Shown here: positions 1 to 8,459 of the stretch, piece by piece
Layout of the letters: every line of letters starts with the position of its first letter
Numbering within the stretch: the first letter of the stretch is position 1
Assembly: GCF_000198775.1 (NCBI RefSeq)
Contig: NC_014722.1
Span: 516,503 to 534,482 of the forward strand
Length of the DNA stretch: 17,980 nt
Direction of reading: 5' to 3'
Source of the DNA: Mycetohabitans rhizoxinica HKI 454
Lineage (GTDB): Bacteria; Pseudomonadota; Gammaproteobacteria; Burkholderiales; Burkholderiaceae
Notes under the pieces: generated by a model
Database searches by the model: none
Seen by the model: only the letters and a program-made list of their open reading frames with translations
Told to the model about the DNA's origin: nothing
Made by a program: the position numbers and the translations under genes

Positions 1-151
1 GGCCGGTCGGCACCAGCGCGGTGGCGCCCGGTTGCAGAATCAGCGGTTCGTCCAGGCAAGCGCGCAGGTCTAGACCGGCGCTGCCGGCAGTGGCATAGGC
101 GGGCAGGGCATCGCGCATGCGCGGGTCGAGAATCTTAAGGTCGATGTTCAT
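1..151 (-). CDS. dut: Deoxyuridine 5'-triphosphate nucleotidohydrolase (dUTPase), N-terminal part
   Basis: dUTPase hydrolyses dUTP to dUMP and pyrophosphate, which keeps uracil out of DNA and supplies dUMP for thymidylate synthesis. Only the first 50 codons are in the window; the gene runs off the left edge. The translation begins [20 protein letters not shown] and continues with the family's first conserved motif, [10 protein letters not shown], at about residues 22-31. It is then followed by the usual beta-strand region ending L-V-P-T-G. The start ATG gives the length and N-terminus expected for proteobacterial Dut. No convincing Shine-Dalgarno sequence precedes it. It lies downstream of coaBC on the same strand, an arrangement common in proteobacteria, with a decayed gene in between. 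Identification is firm; the C-terminal motifs, including the flexible substrate-covering tail, cannot be checked here. Confidence 0.93.
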   Translation of the reverse strand, partial: MNIDLKILDPRMRDALPAYATAGSAGLDLRACLDEPLILQPGATALVPTG

Positions 152-260
152 TAGTGAGTAGTGAGAGCAGCGTGCTGGCATCGCGGTATGCGTTATGACG
201 CGCCGTCGCGGTGCTGGCGCGGTACGACGCGATGGCACCGCAAGCACGCAAAAGACTCGA

Positions 261-488
261 TTATGCCGTCTCGTGCGTTTGTGCGGCTAGATCGAATGCT
301 TGTGCAAGCAATTCATACGAGCGCAGCCGTGCCTTATAGCTGGCCGCGACGGTGAGCACAATCAACTCGTCGGCGTTGAACTGCTGCTGAACGGCAAGCT
401 GCGCAAGCTCGACGGTGGCGGCAATGGCGTCGGCGACCGAATAGCCGTCGATCACCGGCGTTTGATCGAGTACTGACAGTCGAGTCAT
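261..488 (-). pseudogene. Internally deleted remnant of a luciferase-like (LLM class) flavin monooxygenase
   Basis: This 75-residue reading frame looks like the two ends of a much longer protein joined together. Residues 1-32 (MTRLSVLDQTPV..., then ADAIAATVELAQLA) match the typical N-terminus of group 1 luciferase-family oxidoreductases. In the family this is followed by a long TIM barrel containing an AEHH-type motif. Residues 38-68 (NADELIVLT..., then ARLRSYELLAQAF) match the C-terminal end of the same family. The join falls near VQQQF. Full members are about 330 residues, so roughly 260 residues, including the whole flavin-binding barrel, are missing without loss of frame. It cannot be an active oxidoreductase. 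It sits between coaBC and dut on their strand. A real small protein is possible but unlikely. The assignment rests on remembered family patterns, not on an alignment. Confidence 0.72.
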
Positions 489-556
489 GTGAGAACAAGA
501 TAGCGAGCCGTACGCGTGGCGGGCCGAGACCAGGACGCCGCCCGCGCGGGCGTGAC

Positions 557-1759
557 TTACGCGAAAAGACTGCCCGGCACGCGCTGCGCAATCTCGTCGA
601 CCAACGTGCGCGCGAGTGATTGCTTGTCCGCGCGCGGCAACGGTGTCGAGCCAGTTGTTTCGAATAGTACGACTTCGTTGTCATCCTTGCCGAATGTCTT
701 TGGCCCCAGGTTGCCAATCAGCAGCGGGACGTTCTTGCGCCGCCGCTTCGCTTCACCGTTCACGCCAAGCTCGCTACTTTCCGCCGCGAAGCCGACGCAG
801 TAAGGCGGCGAGGGTAGCGCGGCGACACTAGCGAGGATATCCGGGTTCTCGATGAAGTCCAGCGGCGGCGCCGGCTGACCGGCAGCCTTCTTCAGCTTGT
901 GCTTGGATACCTGAGCGACACGCCAGTCGGCGACCGCGGCGACGGCGATGAAAATGTCGGTGTCGGCGACGGCCGCCATGACCGCGTCGTACATTTGCTG
1001 CGCGGTCTGCACGTCCTCGCGGCTCACGCCCCACGGCGTGGCGAGTGCGACCGGGCCGGCGACCAGGTGCACGTGCGCACCGGCCTGCGCCGCGGCGCGC
1101 GCGAGCGCGAATCCCATCTTGCCGCTCGAACGATTGGTGATGCCGCGGACCGGATCGATCGGCTCGAACGTGGGGCCCGCCGTGATCAGCACGCGTTGTC
1201 CCGCCAGCTTCTTCGGCTGAAAAAAGGCGATGATCGCTTCGTACACCGCTGCAGGTTCGAGCATGCGGCCGTCGCCGATCTCGCCACACGCCTGTGGGCC
1301 GGAATCCGGACCGAGCACTGTGATGCCATCCGCGCGCAACTGGGCGACGTTGCGTTGCGTCGCTGGGTTTTGCCACATCTGGCGGTTCATCGCCGGCACG
1401 ACCAGCAACGGGCAGTCGCGCGCCATGGCCAGCGTGGACAAGAGATCGTCGCACAGCCCATTGGCTAGCTTGGCGATGAAGTCAGTCGACGCGGGGGCGA
1501 TGACGATCGCGTCCGCACGGCGCGACAGATCGATGTGCGGCATGTTGTTATCGATCCGTGCGTCCCACTGGCTGGTGTAGACCGGATGGCCGGACAGCGC
1601 CTGCATCGTGACCGGCGTGATGAATTGCGTGGCCGCCTGCGTCATCGCCACTTGGACGGTGGCGCCGGCTTGGGTCAGCATGCGCGTAAGCTCGGCCGAC
1701 TTGTAGCATGCAATGCCGCCTGTCAGTCCAAGCACCAGGTGTTTGCCCGCAAGGTCCAT
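557..1759 (-). CDS. coaBC: Bifunctional phosphopantothenoylcysteine decarboxylase / phosphopantothenate-cysteine ligase
   Basis: CoaBC catalyses two consecutive steps of coenzyme A synthesis. The C-terminal CoaB domain joins 4'-phosphopantothenate to cysteine using CTP, and the N-terminal CoaC domain decarboxylates the product on FMN. The protein is 400 residues, normal for the family. The flavoprotein domain (about 1-185) shows GLTGGIA near the start, the catalytic His75 in NMPHIDLS, Asn125 in PAMNRQMW and Cys158 in ACGEIGDGRM. CoaB begins around LITAGPTFEPIDPVR (191-205), with Asn209 in ITNRSSGKMG and the KHKLKK segment (286-291). A longer frame begins at 1798, but the ATG at 1759 is preferred because GGAAGGAA lies a few bases upstream (1764-1771) and the protein then starts MDLAGKHLVLG like its relatives. 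It is 59 bp downstream of lspA and probably cotranscribed with it. Confidence 0.97.
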   Translation of the reverse strand: MDLAGKHLVLGLTGGIACYKSAELTRMLTQAGATVQVAMTQAATQFITPVTMQALSGHPVYTSQWDARIDNNMPHIDLSRRADAIVIAPASTDFIAKLANGLCDDLLSTLAMARDCPLLVVPAMNRQMWQNPATQRNVAQLRADGITVLGPDSGPQACGEIGDGRMLEPAAVYEAIIAFFQPKKLAGQRVLITAGPTFEPIDPVRGITNRSSGKMGFALARAAAQAGAHVHLVAGPVALATPWGVSREDVQTAQQMYDAVMAAVADTDIFIAVAAVADWRVAQVSKHKLKKAAGQPAPPLDFIENPDILASVAALPSPPYCVGFAAESSELGVNGEAKRRRKNVPLLIGNLGPKTFGKDDNEVVLFETTGSTPLPRADKQSLARTLVDEIAQRVPGSLFA

Positions 1760-1818
1760 ATCGTTCCTTCCGCTATTGCGTGTGTCCGGTGCCGGCATTG
1801 TTTCTTGATCCGGGTTTT

Positions 1819-2325
1819 TCAGCGTGCCGCGCGCACGCGCCTAAGCTCGTCGAGCACCAGCAGTACCGCACCGATCGTGATGCCGCTGTCAGCAATGTTG
1901 AACGCCGGCCAATGCCAGCCGCCGACATGAAAATCAACGAAGTCGATCACATGGCCGTGCACCAGCCGGTCAATAACGTTGCCCAGCGCGCCGCCAAGAA
2001 TCAGCGCCAGCGCGGTGCAAAACAGTTTCTGCCCGCTATGGCGCTTGAGCAACCAGGCGATCACCAGCGCGGCGACGATGCCCAAGGCGGTGAACGCCCA
2101 GCGCTGCCAGCCGCCGGCGGTCGCCAGAAAACTGAACGCGGCGCCGCGGTTATAAACCAGCATTAGATTGAAGCATGGCGCAACCGGATGCGGGTCGCCG
2201 TACACGAACAGGCGCGATACCGCGAGCTTGGACAACTGGTCGAGCAGGATCACGATTAACGATATGCCTAGCCACGGCATGAGCGTTGCCGAACGGGCGA
2301 CGTTGCGGGATAAGATCTTCGCCAT
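1819..2325 (-). CDS. lspA: Lipoprotein signal peptidase II (prolipoprotein signal peptidase)
   Basis: LspA is an inner-membrane aspartyl protease that removes the signal peptide of prolipoproteins after the lipobox cysteine has been acylated. The 168 residues match the usual length (about 164-170) and show four hydrophobic segments, near 18-36, 70-92, 101-117 and 142-160. Conserved blocks are [11 protein letters not shown] (58-68), [11 protein letters not shown] (111-121), HVIDFVDF (125-132) and [11 protein letters not shown] (142-152). Asp128 and Asp146 are the expected catalytic pair; their spacing of 18 equals that of E. coli LspA. The start ATG directly follows the TAA of ileS with no bases between, so the two genes are almost certainly translated from one message. 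The ileS-lspA pair is a classic conserved arrangement. Confidence 0.97.
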   Translation of the reverse strand: MAKILSRNVARSATLMPWLGISLIVILLDQLSKLAVSRLFVYGDPHPVAPCFNLMLVYNRGAAFSFLATAGGWQRWAFTALGIVAALVIAWLLKRHSGQKLFCTALALILGGALGNVIDRLVHGHVIDFVDFHVGGWHWPAFNIADSGITIGAVLLVLDELRRVRAAR

Positions 2326-5163
2326 TTATGCAATGCTCCGGTGTTCGCCATCCCCGAATAGGTTCGCCGTGCAGCGCCCACACAGCGTCGGATGCTCAGC
2401 GTTCGCGCCCACTTCCTCGCGGTAATGCCAGCAGCGCTCGCACTTCAGGTACCGGGACGCGACCACGTCGATTGCTTCGTCGGCCTCGTTGTCGACCTTG
2501 ATCACCCGCGCCGCGGAGGTGATTAGCACGAACTTCAAGTCGTCACCCAGGCTCGCGAGGGTATCGTAGCGTGCGCCATGCGCACGGATCTCGACTTCGG
2601 CCTGCAACGACGAGCCGATCCGGCCGGCTTCGCGCGCCGCTTCGAGCGCCTTGGTGACATCACCGCGCAATTGGCGCACGAGCGCCCATTTATCTAACAA
2701 CGCCGCCCCTTCGGGCAGCGGCGGATAGACGTAGTACGTTTCAGTAAAGATCGTCGTGTGCCCCGGCTGGAAGATCTTCCACGCTTCCTCCGCGGTGAAC
2801 GACAGGAAGGGCGCGATCAGCCGCAGCAGCCCCTGCGTGATGTGGTACAGCGCCGACTGTGCGCTGCGTCGCGCGGGCGAGTCAACCGCCGACGTATACA
2901 ACCGGTCCTTGAGCACATCGAGATAGAAGCCGCCGAGGTCCTCTGAGCAGAAGGTTTGCAGCTTGGCCACGACCGGGTGGAATTCGTACGCGTCGTAGTG
3001 GTCGAGCACCTCCTTTTGCAGCGCGGCGGCGCGCGCGAGCGCGTAGCGGTCGATCTCGAGCCACTGCTCGGACAGCACCCTGTTGCGGTTCGGGTCGAAA
3101 TCCGACAGATTCGCCAGCAGAAAGCGCAGCGTGTTGCGGATCCGGCGGTAGCTTTCCACCACGCGCTTTAGGATCTCATCGGAGATTGACAGTTCGCCGG
3201 AGTAGTCGGTCGAGGCCACCCACAGGCGAATGATTTCGGCGCCGAGCTTGTTTGAGACTTCTTGCGGCGCGATCACGTTACCGACCGATTTCGACATCTT
3301 CCGGCCCTGTCCATCGACCGTGAAGCCGTGCGTCAACAGCGCCTTGTAGGGGGGCCTGCCATCGAGCATCGAGCCGGTCAGCAGCGACGAATGGAACCAA
3401 CCGCGGTGCTGATCCGAGCCTTCGAGGTACAGGTCGGCGGGCCACTGCAGCTGCTGGGCGTGCGAGCCGCGCAGCACATGCCAGTGCGTCGTGCCGGAAT
3501 CGAACCAAACGTCCATTGTGTCGCGGTTCTTTTCATACAGGTCAGCGTCGTCGCCGAGCAGCTCGCGCGCATCGAGCGACTGCCAGGCCTCGATGCCGTG
3601 TTGCTCGACGCGTTGCGCGACCTGTTCGAGCAATTCCAGCGTGCGGGGGTGCAGCTGGCCCGTCTCCTTGTGCACGAAGAAGGCCATTGGCACGCCCCAC
3701 TGGCGCTGGCGCGACAATGTCCAATCGGGTCGATGCGCGATCATGTTATGCAGTCTCTGCTTGCCCCACGCCGGATAGAACGTGGTGGCCTCAATGCCGT
3801 CGAGCGCGGTCTCGCGCAGCGTCTTGCCGCCACCGACGGGCGTCAGGTCCATGCCGGCAAACCATTGCGACGTCGCGCGGTAGATGATCGGCGTCTTATG
3901 CCGCCAGCAATGCATATAACTGTGCGCGTAATGGTTCGTGTGCAGCAATGAGCCGGCATCGCGCAACGCGTCGACGATCCTCGGGTTTGCCTCCCAGATC
4001 GACAGGCCGCCGAACAGCGGCAACGATTCGATATAGCGGCCGTCGCCCATGACCGGGCTTAGGATGTCGCCATCGTCGATGCCATGCGCCTTGCACGACT
4101 GGAAGTCCTCGATGCCGTAGGCCGGCGACGAATGTACGACGCCGGTGCCGGAGTCGATGGTCACGTAGTCGCCGAAATAGACCGGCGCAGTGCGCTTGTA
4201 GCCCGGGTGCAGGTTGGCGAGCGGATGGTGGAAGCAGATCCCGCCAAGCGCGGCGCCTGGCGCCGACGCGATCACCGTGCCGTCCAGGCCGTACGTAGCC
4301 AGGCACGGCTCGACGCGCTCGGAAGCCAGGATCAGCAAGCCGCGCGGCGTGTCCACGAGGCTGTACGACAGTTCGGGGTTCACGTTCAGCGCTTGGTTCG
4401 CGGGAATGGTCCACGGCGTGGTGGTCCAGATCACGATCGCGCCGTCGGCACTGGGCAGCGACGGCAGCCCGAATGCGCCGGCGATCCGGTCGGGCTCGGC
4501 AAACGGAAACGCGACGTCCACGGCGGGATCGACACGGTCCTTGTATTCGACTTCTGCCTCGGCAAGGGCCGAGCCGCAGTCAAAGCACCAGTTCACCGGC
4601 TTCAAGCCGCGAAACACATAGCCTTTCTCGAGGATGCGCGCGAGCGCACGGATTTCGTTCGCCTCGTTCGCGAAGTTCATCGTGCGATACGGGTTGTCCC
4701 AATCGCCGATTAACCCAAGCCGGCGAAAATCGGCCTTCTGGCGCTCGATCTGCTCGGCGGCATACTCGCGTGCGTTACGTTGCACCAGCTCAACCGGCAG
4801 CGACTTGCCAAAGCGCTTCTCGATCTGGATTTCGATCGGCATGCCATGACAATCCCATCCGGGCACATAGTCCGCGTCAAAGCCGGCCATGTTGCGCGCC
4901 TTGACGATCATGTCCTTTAGGATCTTGTTGACTGCGTGTCCGATATGGATATCGCCGTTCGCATAGGGCGGGCCGTCGTGCAGCACGAACTTTGGCCGTC
5001 CCCGGCTGGCCTCGCGAATCGCTTCGTACACCTTGTTCTGTTGCCATTCTTGGACCCATTGCGGTTCGCGCTTGGGCAAGTCACCGCGCATCGGAAACGG
5101 CGTGTCGAGCAGGTTCACAGGGTATTTGGAAGGCTGCTTGGAATCGGTTTTCTTGTCACTCAT
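2326..5163 (-). CDS. ileS: Isoleucyl-tRNA synthetase
   Basis: This cytoplasmic class I aminoacyl-tRNA synthetase charges tRNA-Ile with isoleucine and edits misactivated valine. It has 945 residues, the normal bacterial length. The HIGH signature is at 73-76 ([11 protein letters not shown]) and KMSKS at 622-626 ([10 protein letters not shown]). [14 protein letters not shown] marks the start of the editing (CP1) domain, and [16 protein letters not shown] is its conserved threonine/aspartate region. The bacterial-type C-terminal zinc module is intact, with Cys908, Cys911, Cys928 and Cys931 in CERCWHY and CGRC. The start MSDKK is followed by the conserved [18 protein letters not shown] stretch, so the ATG at 5163 is sensible although no strong Shine-Dalgarno precedes it. 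It is 147 bp downstream of ribF and abuts lspA; ribF-ileS-lspA is a widespread operon. Confidence 0.98.
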   Translation of the reverse strand: MSDKKTDSKQPSKYPVNLLDTPFPMRGDLPKREPQWVQEWQQNKVYEAIREASRGRPKFVLHDGPPYANGDIHIGHAVNKILKDMIVKARNMAGFDADYVPGWDCHGMPIEIQIEKRFGKSLPVELVQRNAREYAAEQIERQKADFRRLGLIGDWDNPYRTMNFANEANEIRALARILEKGYVFRGLKPVNWCFDCGSALAEAEVEYKDRVDPAVDVAFPFAEPDRIAGAFGLPSLPSADGAIVIWTTTPWTIPANQALNVNPELSYSLVDTPRGLLILASERVEPCLATYGLDGTVIASAPGAALGGICFHHPLANLHPGYKRTAPVYFGDYVTIDSGTGVVHSSPAYGIEDFQSCKAHGIDDGDILSPVMGDGRYIESLPLFGGLSIWEANPRIVDALRDAGSLLHTNHYAHSYMHCWRHKTPIIYRATSQWFAGMDLTPVGGGKTLRETALDGIEATTFYPAWGKQRLHNMIAHRPDWTLSRQRQWGVPMAFFVHKETGQLHPRTLELLEQVAQRVEQHGIEAWQSLDARELLGDDADLYEKNRDTMDVWFDSGTTHWHVLRGSHAQQLQWPADLYLEGSDQHRGWFHSSLLTGSMLDGRPPYKALLTHGFTVDGQGRKMSKSVGNVIAPQEVSNKLGAEIIRLWVASTDYSGELSISDEILKRVVESYRRIRNTLRFLLANLSDFDPNRNRVLSEQWLEIDRYALARAAALQKEVLDHYDAYEFHPVVAKLQTFCSEDLGGFYLDVLKDRLYTSAVDSPARRSAQSALYHITQGLLRLIAPFLSFTAEEAWKIFQPGHTTIFTETYYVYPPLPEGAALLDKWALVRQLRGDVTKALEAAREAGRIGSSLQAEVEIRAHGARYDTLASLGDDLKFVLITSAARVIKVDNEADEAIDVVASRYLKCERCWHYREEVGANAEHPTLCGRCTANLFGDGEHRSIA

Positions 5164-5310
5164 GATCGGGATGGTGGAGAAGTTCGGTGGCCGCTAATGG
5201 CGCATGCCGGCCGCATCAGCGAAGCACGGCATGTCGCGCGGGCACGGGGCACATGTCGTCGGCCCCGACACGCGTCGCCGCGCACCTTACCGGTACGCGA
5301 CGACCCAGCG

Positions 5311-6375
5311 CTATCTAATTCGGTCGGTGGCGGAGGTCGCAAAATCGCCGCCTGGGCCGGGGCCGCCACGCTGCTCGGGCTGCGTGGCGGGGTTGGCCGG
5401 CGCCGCCGTCCAGTCGGCGTGGGTCGGCGCTGCCGCCCGGTCGCCTTGTGTGGCGAAGTATTCACGGGCGGCGGCGACATCGCACGCGATCGCGCGGCCG
5501 AGCGCCTCCAGATCCACAAACTTCTGTTCGTCGCGCAATTTTTCAAGAAATTCGACCCGCACCAGCTTGCCGTATGCGTCGCCATGCCAGTCCAGTAGAT
5601 GCACTTCCAACAGGACGCGGCCGGAATCGTCCACGGTCGGGCGCCAGCCCAGGCTGGCTACGCCAGGCAACGGGCCCGCCTCGATGCCGTGCACCCGCAC
5701 GATAAAGATGCCGGCCAGCGCGGGACGCTTGTGCGAGATCGGCAGATTCAGCGTCGGAAAGCCTAGGTCGCGTCCCAGTTTCATGCCATGCACGACGTGG
5801 CCGCTGATCACGATCGCACGGCCGAGCGCAGCGCGAGCCGCCGCGAGGTCGCCCGCCACGAGCGAGGCGCGCACGGCCGAGCTGGAGATGCGCGCGCCGC
5901 ACGGGTCCGCCACAGTGGGCATCTGCTCGACCTCAAAGCCATACTGCGCGCCGGCCGCCTTCAGCGACAGGAAGTCACCGGCGCGCTTTGCCCCGTATCG
6001 GAAATCATCGCCGATCATCACCCAGCGCGCGTGCAATCCGTTGACGATGATGTGCTCGACGAACGCGGCCGGCGACTGGCTGGCGAACGTGTGGTTGAAA
6101 TGCTCGACCACGATCCGGTCCACGCCGTTGCGCCGCAATGCCTCGAGCTTGTCGCGCAGCATCGTGATGCGCGGCGGTGCGCCGGCTGGATCGAAGAACT
6201 CGCGGGGGTGCGGTTCGAACGTCATCACGCAGACCGGTAGCGCGCGCGCGGTGGCAGCGGCGCGCACCTGCGCCAGCAACGCCTGGTGGCCGCGATGCAC
6301 GCCGTCGAAGTTGCCGATCGTCAACGCGCAGGGCGCGCGGCTCTCGGCATTTGGAAGACCCCTGAAGACTCTCAC
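5311..6375 (-). CDS. ribF: Bifunctional riboflavin kinase / FMN adenylyltransferase (FAD synthetase)
   Basis: RibF phosphorylates riboflavin to FMN and adenylates FMN to FAD. The N-terminal nucleotidyltransferase domain carries GNFDGVHRGH (21-30), TFEPHPREFF and ISSSAVR (163-169). The C-terminal kinase domain carries the GFPTLN motif (205-210), which binds ATP/Mg, and the probable catalytic glutamate in LLEVHLLD (Glu257). I chose the GTG at 6375, giving MRVFRGLPNAESRAP, because family members begin here. The frame stays open upstream, with ATGs at 6423 and 6444; no Shine-Dalgarno decides between them. After AREYF (about 303-307) there is a tail of some 45 residues rich in Ala, Pro, Gly and Thr, which makes the protein (354 residues) slightly longer than the roughly 310-330 usual for the family. 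It is the first gene of the ribF-ileS-lspA-coaBC block and is divergent from purN. Confidence 0.95.
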   Translation of the reverse strand: MRVFRGLPNAESRAPCALTIGNFDGVHRGHQALLAQVRAAATARALPVCVMTFEPHPREFFDPAGAPPRITMLRDKLEALRRNGVDRIVVEHFNHTFASQSPAAFVEHIIVNGLHARWVMIGDDFRYGAKRAGDFLSLKAAGAQYGFEVEQMPTVADPCGARISSSAVRASLVAGDLAAARAALGRAIVISGHVVHGMKLGRDLGFPTLNLPISHKRPALAGIFIVRVHGIEAGPLPGVASLGWRPTVDDSGRVLLEVHLLDWHGDAYGKLVRVEFLEKLRDEQKFVDLEALGRAIACDVAAAREYFATQGDRAAAPTHADWTAAPANPATQPEQRGGPGPGGDFATSATDRIR

Positions 6376-6452
6376 GATGATTGGCCGGTCGGGCTGCGGC
6401 GTTGGATGGCCGCGCCGACGCATCGCGCCGGCACGTTGCCGCAAAGCCCATA

Positions 6453-6458
6453 ATTATA
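6453..6458 (-). promoter_or_regulatory. Probable -10 element for the ribF-ileS-lspA transcript
   Basis: Read on the minus strand this hexamer is TATAAT, a perfect sigma-70 -10 consensus, in an AT-rich pocket of otherwise GC-rich sequence between the divergent ribF and purN genes. No good -35 hexamer is seen 16-18 bp upstream. Transcription would begin near 6446. That leaves about a 70-nt leader to the GTG start used here, or almost no leader to the in-frame ATG at 6444. Confidence 0.55.
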
Positions 6459-6521
6459 AACGCTCGCACCCGATTTCGGCGGGAACCGGCGGATCGGCGC
6501 AGGCGGCAGGGGTGCCGATGA

Positions 6522-6527
6522 TAAAAT
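6522..6527 (+). promoter_or_regulatory. Probable -10 element for purN, predicting a leaderless message
   Basis: TAAAAT lies six bases before the purN ATG at 6534. The usual start site, 7 bases after a -10 element, falls on the A of that ATG. No Shine-Dalgarno sequence is present, consistent with a leaderless transcript. No clear -35 element is seen. The call rests on pattern only. Confidence 0.45.
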
Positions 6528-6533
6528 CCATGG

Positions 6534-7175
6534 ATGAAAAAACTCGTTATCCTGATTTCCGGACGCGGCTCCAACATGGAAGCGATCGTGCGCGCGTGCG
6601 CCGCGCAGCGGTGGCCGGCGCGCGTTGCCGCGGTCGTGTCCAACCGACCCGACGCCGCGGGCTTGGCGTTCGCTGCCGCGCACGGCGTCACCACGGCGGT
6701 TGTTGACCACACACGGTTTGATGGGCGCGAGGCGTTCGACGCGGCGCTGGCGCAGGTACTGGACGCGCACGAGCCGGACCTCGTCGTGCTGGCCGGCTTC
6801 ATGCGCGTGCTAACGCCAGCGTTCGTTGAGCGCTATGCGGCTCGCATGATGAACGTGCATCCATCGTTGCTCCCCAGCTTCACGGGTCTGCATACGCATC
6901 AGCGTGCGCTGGACGCCGGCGTCGCGGTGCATGGCGCCACGGTCCATTTTGTGACCGCTGAACTGGACCATGGCCCGATCATTGCGCAGGGCGTGGTGCC
7001 GGTGCTTGCCGGTGACGACGCCGCTGCGCTTGCTGCACGGGTGCTGCGCCTGGAGCACGCGCTTTATCCGCGCGCGGTGCGCTGGTTTGTCGAGGACCGG
7101 CTGCGCGTGCGTGACGGCCGGGTGGAGCTGGCGGCCGCCGAGCCGCGGCTGGTGTTTGGCGGGGATACAGTATGA
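6534..7175 (+). CDS. purN: Phosphoribosylglycinamide formyltransferase 1 (GAR transformylase)
   Basis: PurN transfers the formyl group of 10-formyltetrahydrofolate to glycinamide ribonucleotide, the third step of purine synthesis. At 213 residues the protein is of normal size. It shows the phosphate-binding loop SGRGSNMEAI (9-18), the catalytic Asn107 and His109 in MNVHPSLLPSF, and Asp145 in ELDHGPII. The ATG at 6534 gives MKKLVILISGRG, the family's standard N-terminus. An overlapping ATG four bases upstream (6530) is in another frame. It is the first gene of a plus-strand operon: its last four bases (ATGA) contain the start of the downstream RNA methyltransferase gene, so translation of the two is probably coupled. 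Confidence 0.97.
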   Translation: MKKLVILISGRGSNMEAIVRACAAQRWPARVAAVVSNRPDAAGLAFAAAHGVTTAVVDHTRFDGREAFDAALAQVLDAHEPDLVVLAGFMRVLTPAFVERYAARMMNVHPSLLPSFTGLHTHQRALDAGVAVHGATVHFVTAELDHGPIIAQGVVPVLAGDDAAALAARVLRLEHALYPRAVRWFVEDRLRVRDGRVELAAAEPRLVFGGDTV

Positions 7176-8458
7176 AGCTACATGGATTTTTGATCGGCCA
7201 GACCGAGACGTTGCTCGCCGACGTGCTGAAGTTTGCCGGTCCGGCTGACGCGGCCGCGAGCCGATTCTTTCGCGCGCATCCGAAGCTCGGCCACGCCGAG
7301 CGCGGGGTGATCGCCGAGACGGTATTCGCGGTACTGCGCCGCAAGATGGAATATGGGCATTTGGCCGAGAGCGGCAGCGGCACGCCGGCACGTCGGCTGA
7401 CGCTGCTCGGCCTGATGCAGATCGCCGGCCTGAACGCATTGCGTGCGCATCTGTCGCCACAGGAATTTGCGTGGCTCGACCATGTGTCGAAGATCGATCC
7501 GGCGAGCCTGCCGGCGCGCGTGCGCACAAACCTGCCGCTCTGGATCGAGTCTGCGTTGGGCGCCCGTTTGGCCACTCCCGATGCCGGGCCGGATGCGGTG
7601 GCGCAGGAGTTGGCGCGGCTCGCTGCGGCGCTGAACTATCCGGCGCCGCTGGATCTGCGTGCCAATCCGATCCGCACCAATCGCGATGCGGTGCTCGCCG
7701 CGCTGGTGGAGGCTGGCGTGCAGGCGGAGCCGACGCCGTATGCGCCGCTGGGCATTCGGGTGGCCGGCAAGCCCGCGATCCAGACGTTGGCCGCTTTTCG
7801 GCAAGGATGGTTCGAGGTACAGGACGAGGGCAGCCAACTGCTGTGCCAGCTGGTCGCGCCGCGCCGCGGCGAGATGGTCGTCGATTTTTGCGCCGGAGCG
7901 GGCGGCAAGACGCTCGCGTTGGGTGCGATGATGCGCTCGTCCGGACGGCTGTACGCGTTCGATGTGTCCGACAAGCGGTTGGGCAAGCTCAAGCCCAGGC
8001 TCGCGCGCAGCGGCTTGTCGAACGTGCACCCGGTCGTCATCGACAGCGAGCATGATGTGAAGATCAAGCGGCTGGCCGGCAAGATCGATCGCGTGCTGGT
8101 CGATGCGCCGTGCAGCGGCTTGGGTACGCTGCGCCGCAACCCGGATCTCAAGTGGCGCCAAACGCCGCAATCAGTCGCTGAGTTGGCGGTGAAACAGGCA
8201 TCGATCCTCGCCGCCGCCGCGCGACTGCTCAAGCCGGGCGGGCGGCTTGTCTACGCGACGTGCAGCTTGCTTGGTGACGAGAACGAGGGCATCGTCGAGC
8301 CATTTCTCGCCGCTCACCCGATGTTCGAGCGCGTGCCGGCGAGCCAGGTGCTGGCCGAGCAAAAGATCGCGCTCGATACGGGCGATGACCTGACGCTGTG
8401 GCCGCACCGGCACGGTACCGATGGCTTCTTTGCGACGGTGATGCAACGGGTAGCGTGA
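7172..8458 (+). CDS. RsmB/NOP-family RNA (cytosine-5) methyltransferase
   Basis: This is a SAM-dependent RNA m5C methyltransferase of the RsmB/NOL1/NOP2 family, 428 residues. The N-terminal 150 residues are helical, and the FFRAHPKLGHAERGVIAETV stretch resembles the NusB-like segment of RsmB. The SAM-binding motif I is VVDFCAGAGGKT, from about residue 236. Motif IV, DAPCSGLGTLRR, holds Cys314, and motif VI, ATCSLLGDEN, holds Cys364. In this family one of these cysteines attacks the cytosine and the other helps release the product. It could modify 16S rRNA C967 like RsmB, but the gene is not in the usual fmt-rsmB context and Burkholderiales often carry more than one paralogue, so I give no symbol. 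It overlaps purN by 4 bp, and mscS follows one base after its stop codon. Confidence 0.9.
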   Translation: MKLHGFLIGQTETLLADVLKFAGPADAAASRFFRAHPKLGHAERGVIAETVFAVLRRKMEYGHLAESGSGTPARRLTLLGLMQIAGLNALRAHLSPQEFAWLDHVSKIDPASLPARVRTNLPLWIESALGARLATPDAGPDAVAQELARLAAALNYPAPLDLRANPIRTNRDAVLAALVEAGVQAEPTPYAPLGIRVAGKPAIQTLAAFRQGWFEVQDEGSQLLCQLVAPRRGEMVVDFCAGAGGKTLALGAMMRSSGRLYAFDVSDKRLGKLKPRLARSGLSNVHPVVIDSEHDVKIKRLAGKIDRVLVDAPCSGLGTLRRNPDLKWRQTPQSVAELAVKQASILAAAARLLKPGGRLVYATCSLLGDENEGIVEPFLAAHPMFERVPASQVLAEQKIALDTGDDLTLWPHRHGTDGFFATVMQRVA

Positions 8459-8459
8459 C

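Noticed and set aside
539..552. GC palindrome (CGCCC GCGC GGGCG) just downstream of the coaBC stop, considered as a terminator
   Set aside because: No T run follows on the minus strand. The hairpin is pure GC and lies in GC-rich sequence where such palindromes arise by chance.
3262..3951. A 229-codon open frame opposite ileS
   Set aside because: It is fully inside the conserved ileS gene on the other strand and has an Arg/Val/Ala-rich composition typical of a frame shadow.
5164..5310. The 147-bp gap between ribF and ileS, examined for a leader RNA or T-box
   Set aside because: Only short GC inverted repeats are visible, with no T-tailed hairpin or T-box-like element. T-boxes are also not expected in Betaproteobacteria.
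5204..6706. A 500-codon open frame on the plus strand opposite ribF
   Set aside because: It is the antisense of a clear RibF gene and runs into purN in the wrong frame. Its product is Arg/Ser/Pro/Ala-rich with no recognisable domain. Long antisense frames are expected at this GC content.
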